Shown here piece by piece: positions 15,561-20,663 of a stretch of DNA of 20,663 nucleotides. Positions within the stretch are counted from its first letter, which is position 1. Every line of letters starts with the position of its first letter. Source of the stretch: UBA4246 sp045113475 (lineage in GTDB: Bacteria; Bacillota; Clostridia; Christensenellales; Aristaeellaceae). The notes under the pieces were generated by a model. It had not been told where the DNA came from, did no database searches, and worked only from the letters and a program-made list of their open reading frames with translations. The stretch is taken from the NCBI GenBank assembly GCA_045113475.1, contig JBGUIY010000230.1, positions 1-20,663 of the forward strand, read 5' to 3'. The position numbers were made by a program, and so were the translations under genes.

Positions 15561-15643
15561 ACCCTCATCCGGCCGCCTGCCGGCGGCCACCTTCCCCCGT
15601 GAATGGGGGGAAGGCTCCCGCGCTGCGGCGGGCCGGATGGGGT
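15561..15643. repeat. REP-like palindromic intergenic repeat
   Basis: An outer stem CATCCGGCC (about 15566-15574) pairs with GGCCGGATG (about 15631-15639). Inside are GGCCGCC-tgcc-GGCGGCC (15571-15588), CCTTCCCCC/GGGGGAAGG (about 15589-15613) and CCCGC/GCGGG. The CATCCGG...ACCTTCCCCC...GGGGAAGG layout resembles short dispersed palindromic repeats common between genes in gut Clostridia (recognition from memory). It lies between dctP-like and dctQ-like genes. Confidence 0.65.
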
Positions 15644-15681
15644 TTGCTGCTCCGGTAAATCCTTTCCACCCTGTCCGTGTA

Positions 15682-15710
15682 AAACGCCGGCTGCTTTGCC
15701 GCCGGCGTTT
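15682..15710 (+). terminator. Perfect hairpin without U-run between binding-protein and membrane genes
   Basis: AAACGCCGGC (15682-15691) pairs exactly with GCCGGCGTTT (15701-15710) around a nine-base loop. Only the three T inside the stem end follow, so it may act as a weak or partial terminator, or as an mRNA 3'-end stabiliser that leaves more dctP-like message than membrane-subunit message. Confidence 0.5.
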
Positions 15711-15783
15711 CGGGCTCTGTACCGCATATGTACGTTCATCAGACAAAAAACAGCATGAATCTTTGTCCCGGGGGTGAGGCAGC

Positions 15784-16332
15784 ATGAAAGCGCTCAGGAT
15801 ATTCGACCGGATCGTGGACGGCGCGCGCCGCGCTGCGCTGTGCGCCCTGCTCATCACGATCATTTCTTTGTGTACCACCAATATCGTCCTGCGCTATCTC
15901 ATCAAGGGGATCTCCACCCTGCGCCCCTTCCCCTGGGTGGACGAGCTCATGCGCATGGGCACGATCTGGGTGGCCTTCCTGGCGGCCGGCCTGGGCGTGC
16001 GGGAGGGCTCGCACGTCAGCCTGGAGAGCATCACGGAGAAGGCCCTTCCGCCCAAAGTCACCAAAGTCCTGCGCAAAGCCGCCCTGGTCATCGTGCTGGC
16101 CACGCTGGGCGCGCTCATCTATTACGGCATACTGACCACGATGCGCCAGTCCCGCAGCTTCCTGCAGAATATCCGCATCTCCAACGGCTGGTTTTACGCG
16201 GCGATCCCTGTCGGGTGCGCGTACCTGTTTTATGAATACCTGCTCATCCTGATCTTTGGCGCCCATCCCTTCCGTAAAAAGCAGGCCGCCGGGGCGGGGG
16301 AAAGCGCCGCGAAGGAGGAGACGCCATGCTGA
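15784..16332 (+). CDS. TRAP transporter small membrane subunit, DctQ family
   Basis: The 182-residue protein has four hydrophobic helices (about residues 17-37, 52-72, 96-117 and 138-160). It carries the family pattern PWVDELMRMGTIWVAFLAAG followed by GSHVSLE. DctQ subunits scaffold the transport subunit DctM and help dock the binding protein. A GGTGAGG-type site precedes ATG 15784. The 3' end overlaps the dctM-like start by seven bases, so the two membrane subunits are translationally coupled. The C-terminal tail is short and charged, rich in Ala, Gly and Lys. Confidence 0.9.
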   Translation: MKALRIFDRIVDGARRAALCALLITIISLCTTNIVLRYLIKGISTLRPFPWVDELMRMGTIWVAFLAAGLGVREGSHVSLESITEKALPPKVTKVLRKAALVIVLATLGALIYYGILTTMRQSRSFLQNIRISNGWFYAAIPVGCAYLFYEYLLILIFGAHPFRKKQAAGAGESAAKEETPC

Positions 16333-17609
16333 CGACGCTGCTGATATTCGGGGTGCTCCTCGTCTTCATTTTCCTCGGGTTCCCGATCTTCATGTCCCTG
16401 CTGATCACCGGCATCATTTTTATCCTGGCCGACGGCAACTCCATGCAGCTGACCATCGTCAAGATGTTCGGTTCCATCAACAGCCTCTCCCTGCTGGCCA
16501 TCCCCTTCTTCGTCACGGCGGGCAACATCATCATGCGCGCCAAGATCACGGACAAGCTGGTCAATTTCGCCAATGCCGCCGTAGGTTTCCTGCCCGGCGG
16601 GCTGGGGCACGTCAACGTCATGACCTCCATGATCTTCGGCGGCATCCAGGGTTCCGGCGCGGCGGACGCGGCGGCCATCGGCGGCATGCTGATCCCCGCC
16701 ATGGAGAAGCAGGGCTACGACAAGGACTACTCCGTCGCGGTCACTGCCGGCTCGTCCATGCTTTCGCCCATCATCCCGCCCAGCATATGCTTCATCCTCT
16801 ACGCGTATTACACTGAAATGCCCGTGGGCCGGCTCTTCATGGGTGGCCTCGTTCCCGGCATCATCATCGGCATCCTGATGATGGGCGTCGTATACCTGGA
16901 ATACCGGCACCGCCATTACGATATCCCGCGCACCCGGTTTTCCCTCAAGAATCTCGGCCTGACCGCGCTCCATTCCGTCGGTGCGCTGCTCATGCCCCTC
17001 ATCATCCTGTCCGGCATCTGCTTCGGCATCGTCACTCCCACGGAATCCGGCGTGCTGGCGGTGCTGTACGGCCTGTTTTACGGCTTCTTTATCAGCCGGT
17101 CGCTGAAGCTCAGGGACCTGCCTTCCATCCTGGTGGAGTCCGCGATCACCACCGCCGTCGTGTATATGACCATCGCCGGGGCGGGCGTGCTCTCCAACGT
17201 GCTGGTCCGGCTCCATTTCCAGAACGAGGTGCAGAACTTCGCCATCAACGTGCTGCAGAATCCCGCGCTGGTGGTGCTGTTCCTGGTGGCCGTTTTCATG
17301 ATCCTGGGCATGTTCCTCGACCCGACGGTGATCATTGCCATGTTCGCCACGACGGTCTTCCAGATCGGCAAGGCGCTGGGCTTCGATCCCATCCTGTTCG
17401 GCGTGGTCATGACCATCATCATGCAGCTGGGCGCCATTACCCCGCCGGTGGGTACCTTCCTGTTCATATCCTGCGGCGTTGCCAAACTGCCCATTGAAAA
17501 GGCGGTCAAACCGCTGCTGCCGTATATCGCCGTCGTGCTGGTGGTGACGGTGCTCGCTTTGGTTTTCCCGGTCATCGTCACGGGCCTGCCTTCCCTGATC
17601 TACAAGTGA
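16326..17609 (+). CDS. TRAP transporter large membrane subunit, DctM family
   Basis: This 427-residue, very hydrophobic protein has the usual family length and about a dozen membrane segments. Family features include FLGFPIFMSLLITGI near the start, AIPFFVTAGNIIMRA, FGGIQGSGAADAAAIGGMLI, AGSSMLSPIIPPSI, TPTESGVLAVLYGL and the late QLGAITPPVGTFLFI. DctM performs Na+-driven uptake of the ligand handed over by the binding protein. Its strong AAGGAGGAG site (16312-16320) lies inside the dctQ-like gene. All three TRAP components are present and intact, so the transporter should be functional. Substrate is undetermined. Confidence 0.95.
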   Translation: MLTTLLIFGVLLVFIFLGFPIFMSLLITGIIFILADGNSMQLTIVKMFGSINSLSLLAIPFFVTAGNIIMRAKITDKLVNFANAAVGFLPGGLGHVNVMTSMIFGGIQGSGAADAAAIGGMLIPAMEKQGYDKDYSVAVTAGSSMLSPIIPPSICFILYAYYTEMPVGRLFMGGLVPGIIIGILMMGVVYLEYRHRHYDIPRTRFSLKNLGLTALHSVGALLMPLIILSGICFGIVTPTESGVLAVLYGLFYGFFISRSLKLRDLPSILVESAITTAVVYMTIAGAGVLSNVLVRLHFQNEVQNFAINVLQNPALVVLFLVAVFMILGMFLDPTVIIAMFATTVFQIGKALGFDPILFGVVMTIIMQLGAITPPVGTFLFISCGVAKLPIEKAVKPLLPYIAVVLVVTVLALVFPVIVTGLPSLIYK

Positions 17610-17618
17610 CGTGAACCC

Positions 17619-17654
17619 CGGGGCTTCTGCCCCGCGCCCGGCGGCAGGCCGGGC
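17619..17654 (+). other. Two consecutive GC-rich hairpins between the TRAP and oxidoreductase genes
   Basis: CGGGGC-ttct-GCCCCG (17619-17634) and GCCCGGC-ggcag-GCCGGGC (17636-17654) are both perfect stems with no U-run. They may stabilise or partly attenuate the transcript between the transporter and the dehydrogenase. Confidence 0.5.
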
Positions 17655-17680
17655 CAAATGCCGGAAGGAGGAATGACCGC

Positions 17681-18850
17681 ATGAAAAACGGACGGGTGGG
17701 GATCGCGATCCTCGGCGCGGGGGCCATCGCCGACGTGCATGTGCAGGCCTGCCTGGCCTCGCCGGACCTGTGCGAGGTGCTGGCCGTCTGCGACCGCTTT
17801 CCGGAAAAGGCGCGGCAGCTCGTCTCCGCGCACCGCCTGAACGCCGATACCCCGGAGGACGTGCGCCAGGTGCTTTCGCGGGAGGACATCGACGCCGTTT
17901 CGATCTGCCTGCCGCCGTCCGAGCACGCGTGGGCCGTGGTGGCGGCCCTGAACGCCGGCAAGCACGTGCTCTGCGAGAAACCCATGGCCGGCTCCCTGGA
18001 GGAGTGCGACGCCATGATCGGGGCGGCCCGGGAAAACGGCCGGCTGCTGGGCGTCGTGGCGCAGAACCGCTATAAGACCCCCAACCAGAAGGTAAAGCGG
18101 CTCCTGGAGGAAGGCGCGATCGGCCCGGTGCGCTTCGCGGTGGTGAATTCGCTCTGGTGGCGCGGGGAGAATTATTACGACCTCTGGTGGCGGGGCACCT
18201 GGGAAAAGGAGTCCGGCGGCTGCACGGCCAACCATGCGGTGCATCACATCGATCTGCTGCAGTGGATGCTGGGCATGCCGGAGAGCGTCCAGGCGGTGGT
18301 CGCCAACGTGGGGCACCACAATTCGGAATGCGAGGACCTGGCGGTGGCCGTGCTGCGTTACCCCGGCGCCATCGCCGAGATAACCGCCTCCCTGGTGACC
18401 CACGACGAAGCGCAGGAGCTGATCTTCCAGGGGGAGCGCGCCGGCATCAGCGTGCCCTGGCAGGTACACGCCCAGCGCCCGCTGCCCAACGGCTTCCCCG
18501 AAGAAGCCGGGGACGTGGCGGAGGAGATCCAAAAGCGCTATGACGGGCTGCCCGCGTTGGAGGTGGAAGGCCATCCCGCCCAGATCCGCAATTTCCTCCG
18601 GGCGATCCGGGGCGAGGAAGCTCTGCTGATTGACGGGAAACAGGGCCGGAACACCATCGAACTCATCACGGCGATCTACAAGGCGTCCGCGGAGGGCGTG
18701 AGCGTCTCCCTCCCGCTGAGCGCTGACGATCCTTTCTATCGCAAGGGCGGCATCGCGGCCCGCATGCCGCATTTCCATACAAAAACCCGGAGCGTCGACA
18801 ACTTTGCCGCCACCAAGCCCATCACGCTGGGCAGGGACGTGGGCAAGTGA
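17681..18850 (+). CDS. Gfo/Idh/MocA-family NAD(P)-dependent oxidoreductase
   Basis: The 389-residue enzyme has an N-terminal Rossmann fold with GIAILGAGAIADVHVQA (residues 7-23) and the family motif CEKPMAGS (E99-K100-P101), where the lysine normally takes part in catalysis. The substrate domain contains NHAVHHIDLLQWMLG (H188-H189-D191), matching the conserved G-x-x-x-D-x-x-x-H-type active-site region. Members oxidise or reduce hydroxyls on sugars, inositols and sugar acids. GGAAGGAGGAA precedes ATG 17681. It lies 71 bases after the TRAP genes on the same strand and probably metabolises the imported compound (inference). Downstream a long hairpin ends the unit. Confidence 0.92.
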   Translation: MKNGRVGIAILGAGAIADVHVQACLASPDLCEVLAVCDRFPEKARQLVSAHRLNADTPEDVRQVLSREDIDAVSICLPPSEHAWAVVAALNAGKHVLCEKPMAGSLEECDAMIGAARENGRLLGVVAQNRYKTPNQKVKRLLEEGAIGPVRFAVVNSLWWRGENYYDLWWRGTWEKESGGCTANHAVHHIDLLQWMLGMPESVQAVVANVGHHNSECEDLAVAVLRYPGAIAEITASLVTHDEAQELIFQGERAGISVPWQVHAQRPLPNGFPEEAGDVAEEIQKRYDGLPALEVEGHPAQIRNFLRAIRGEEALLIDGKQGRNTIELITAIYKASAEGVSVSLPLSADDPFYRKGGIAARMPHFHTKTRSVDNFAATKPITLGRDVGK

Positions 18851-18863
18851 ATAAGCGCTGATC

Positions 18864-18918
18864 CTTATATAAATACACCGTCTTCTTTTGTTCTGAAGTC
18901 GGTGCATTTGCATATAAG
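18864..18918. terminator. Long imperfect hairpin between convergent genes, probable bidirectional transcript end
   Basis: CTTATAT-AAAT-a-CACCG-t-CTTC pairs with GAAG-t-CGGTG-c-ATTT-gc-ATATAAG, a stem of 20 pairs with two mismatches and a two-base bulge around a nine-base loop. No U-run follows on either strand. Its location between converging genes supports a transcript-end role. Confidence 0.55.
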
Positions 18919-19042
18919 TGTAGATGGAAAATGAAGTCCTGTTCAATTCTGTCAATGGATGTTATGGCTGTTTTGAAATAATCAGATGACCGAAAACCCG
19001 AATAAACAGAACAGCAGTGACCAATGCGAACGACGATATGCG

Positions 19043-19930
19043 TCATTCATGGGTCAGTTTTATGCTGTCAATATTGATTTTACCTTTTTTACAATGGATT
19101 TCACATCTGAAAGTAGTAGCACCCGTTACGCTGACATTAGTTGAACCGCTTACAGAGGAGTCTTTAGCGCTGTAGAATACGATGCGATGGTTGCCAGGCT
19201 CAAGAAGAACCGTTTGATTGATGGTTTTTCCATGAGGTATGGTTGTAATGTATTCTCTGTCAATATATACTTCAACGTCATATTTTGAAAAGGCAGCATT
19301 CTTTTCGCACTTGATGTCTAAAGTAAGACTGGGCTCAGTACTGAAGGAACGGAGCGCCTGGTCGCTGCTGCCTTTTACATTAAGCTGCTCGACATCGATT
19401 TCCAGAGTTCTGGCTTTGATGTAACAGTCAACCGATATATTTTCGTTGACGTCAAAGCTTGTCCCTCCTCGTATTGCATTTTCCTCGTGTGCATAGAAGT
19501 CCAGTTTATGCGTTCCTGATGCCAGATTCATAGTTGCTGTGTAATCAGTGCCGTGTTCCAAAGTCACAATGAAAACGTTATCCAAATACAGATCTACGTC
19601 ATATGTTATGAGCAGGTTTCTGTCAAAATGGATTTTCAATTTAACTTCATACTTGTTGTCCAATATAAGATCAGTAGGCTCTGCCGTCTTTGATGCGCCG
19701 CATTCAGAACAGAATTTTCCGCTGGCTTCATGTCCGCAATTCTGGCAAATCCAAACGTCAGCGGTCTCCGGTCTTTTTGCGCCGCATTCGGAACAGAATT
19801 TGCCGGTGGCCGTTTCGTTTCCGCATGAAGTACAGTGCCACGTTTCTTCAGCGGCACATGAACCGATTATTGTGATCATGGCCAGAATCGCCAGCATAAC
19901 AGCACAGAGAATCCGTTTCGTCCTTTTCAT
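19043..19930 (-). CDS. Exported double-zinc-ribbon protein with two duplicated beta domains
   Basis: I chose ATG 19930 because GGAGG (19938-19942) precedes it and a signal peptide follows: basic KRTKR, then LCAVMLAILAMITIIGS. Cysteine 25 in IIGSC could be a lipoprotein attachment site; cleavage after SCAA is the alternative. Two zinc ribbons follow: C33/C36/C46/C49 and C62/C65/C74/C77, both ending KFCSECGA. Residues ~88-175 and ~195-295 form two similar beta domains, seen from YDVDLYLDNVFIVTLEHG against YDVEVYIDREYITTIPHG. In total 295 residues. Zinc ribbons of this type are usually cytoplasmic, so their position behind a signal peptide is odd. No enzyme motif is present. The gene is AT-richer than the left part of the window and stands alone on this strand. 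Confidence 0.8.
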   Translation of the reverse strand: MKRTKRILCAVMLAILAMITIIGSCAAEETWHCTSCGNETATGKFCSECGAKRPETADVWICQNCGHEASGKFCSECGASKTAEPTDLILDNKYEVKLKIHFDRNLLITYDVDLYLDNVFIVTLEHGTDYTATMNLASGTHKLDFYAHEENAIRGGTSFDVNENISVDCYIKARTLEIDVEQLNVKGSSDQALRSFSTEPSLTLDIKCEKNAAFSKYDVEVYIDREYITTIPHGKTINQTVLLEPGNHRIVFYSAKDSSVSGSTNVSVTGATTFRCEIHCKKGKINIDSIKLTHE

Positions 19931-20051
19931 AGTAATGCCTCCAATCACTGAAAGAATAGAGATAAATGGGATTACAATTTGGTCCGCCGTCTTGATACAT
20001 GCTGGTAATTCCCAGTATGCAATCAACCAGTTTTGCAGTTAGGGTTTACGG

Positions 20052-20306
20052 CTAACAATTTCCGCACGGCTTAAAGCCCATGTCTATAGCATCTTCTCTT
20101 GTTCCGGTTGGTCCCGTCGATGGTACATATGATCGCACCGTTCGGATTTGTTCAACATAATTTTGCACCTGAGAAGTCCAGTTTGTCAAGTGGTTCTTAG
20201 GGCAGATGACCATAATGCGCGGGGCATAACAGCGCATGGCAGTGATGTCACTGCAAAAAATGTGAATAAAAAGATTTGCTGCCATGATGCCCGATCTTCT
20301 GCACAT
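20052..20306 (-). pseudogene. Possible gene remnant with an Ada-like zinc-binding C-terminal tail
   Basis: This short minus-strand frame (84 codons) ends TREDAIDMGFKPCGNC. That ending resembles the C-terminal A-x-x-x-GY-x-PC-x-x-C of small Ada-type metal-binding modules found at the ends of nucleases and ComEC-like proteins. The upstream half of that module, normally a YHxxxCR segment, is not present, and there is no convincing ribosome binding site. A decayed 3' end of a larger gene is the best reading; chance resemblance cannot be excluded. Confidence 0.3.
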
Positions 20307-20663
20307 CTGTTTTTAACGGTGAAGAACTCTCTGCCGCTGTTGTGTCAGCACATCGGTAAGCTGAAGCAAGGGCAGAACACCAGACAGAGGAACAGATCGA
20401 CAATCGCTGTCATCCTGAACAGGGCGACGGAAGGAGCCCGTCGTGAAGGATCTGTTCTGCGGCTTAAGGGATAACAAAACTCGTTTACAGCTTTATTGAC
20501 AAAACCAAATAGGCCATACAGGCGCCGCCTTGCGGTTCACGGCCTGCAAACCAATAAAAGCGAAGGGGCTGCTGCAGAATGAACCGCTTCCCGTCAAGTG
20601 GACAGTGAAATAAAAAACAAGACGTGAACAAGAAATCTCTGGTGACCAACAAAGGTTGCCAGA
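20307..20663. other. Non-coding right end
   Basis: I see no gene with a ribosome binding site, start and recognisable product here. The stretch holds the inverted repeat at 20390-20457 and, near 20575-20625, a sequence reminiscent of the flank of IS3-type elements in related genomes, but no transposase codons or terminal repeats are visible. Confidence 0.5.
20390..20457. repeat. Inverted repeat with nested hairpin, probable dispersed intergenic repeat
   Basis: GAACAGATC (20390-20398) pairs exactly with GATCTGTTC (20449-20457). Inside, CGACGG (20425-20430) pairs with CCGTCG (20438-20443). The phrase GTCATCCTGA...GAAGGATCT resembles a short repeat often seen between genes in gut Firmicutes (recognition from memory, not checked). 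Confidence 0.5.

Noticed and set aside
16230..17657. Minus-strand open frame opposite the TRAP large subunit
   Set aside because: Asp/Gln/His-rich translation without motifs; the plus strand encodes a full-length DctM.
20575..20663. Possible 3' end of an IS3-type insertion sequence
   Set aside because: Only a short stretch looks familiar; no transposase reading frame, terminal inverted repeat or target duplication can be seen before the window ends.

Overview
The window looks like a chromosomal piece of a fairly GC-rich anaerobic Firmicute (Clostridia-like, probably gut-associated and uncultured). The grounds are strong AGGAGG-type ribosome binding sites, TTGACA/TATAAT-type promoters, hairpin-plus-U-run terminators, single-membrane envelope proteins with SH3b and Ig-like domains, and an oxygen-sensitive tungsten-type aldehyde:ferredoxin oxidoreductase. 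No rRNA, tRNA, CRISPR array or complete mobile element was seen. Genus is not assigned.

Left end (1-4767): the 5' part of a MerR-family regulator leaves the window on the minus strand. Divergent from it, after a long leader that can fold into a three-way junction (possible molybdenum/tungsten-cofactor riboswitch), lies a four-gene redox operon. It encodes a Tat-exported ferredoxin with four [4Fe-4S] motifs, an AOR-family tungstopterin oxidoreductase of the long YdhV type, and two tandem paralogous small proteins in the position of E. coli YdhW. A strong terminator closes the operon and overlaps the next promoter.

Cell-envelope block (4691-11695): a membrane-anchored protein with Ig-like repeats, a secreted lamin-tail-domain protein, a MoxR AAA+ ATPase, a DUF58 protein and a large membrane transglutaminase-like protein are packed head to tail. 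The last three form the widespread MoxR-DUF58-transglutaminase cassette. A HAD phosphatase/phosphomutase and RlmH (23S rRNA pseudouridine methyltransferase) follow, ending in a terminator.

Centre-right (12995-18850): a single-gene unit encodes a secreted two-SH3b-domain protein with its own promoter and terminators on both sides. Then comes a complete TRAP transporter (binding protein, small and large membrane subunits) followed by a Gfo/Idh/MocA oxidoreductase. The gap between the binding-protein gene and the membrane genes holds a REP-like palindromic repeat and a perfect hairpin.

Right end (18851-20663): base composition turns AT-richer. A minus-strand gene encodes an exported protein with two zinc ribbons and two duplicated beta domains. 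Beyond it is non-coding or degraded DNA with an Ada-like C-terminal fragment and an inverted repeat.

The least explained system is the Tat-ferredoxin/AOR/paralogue-pair operon with its structured leader and no visible membrane electron-transfer subunit.
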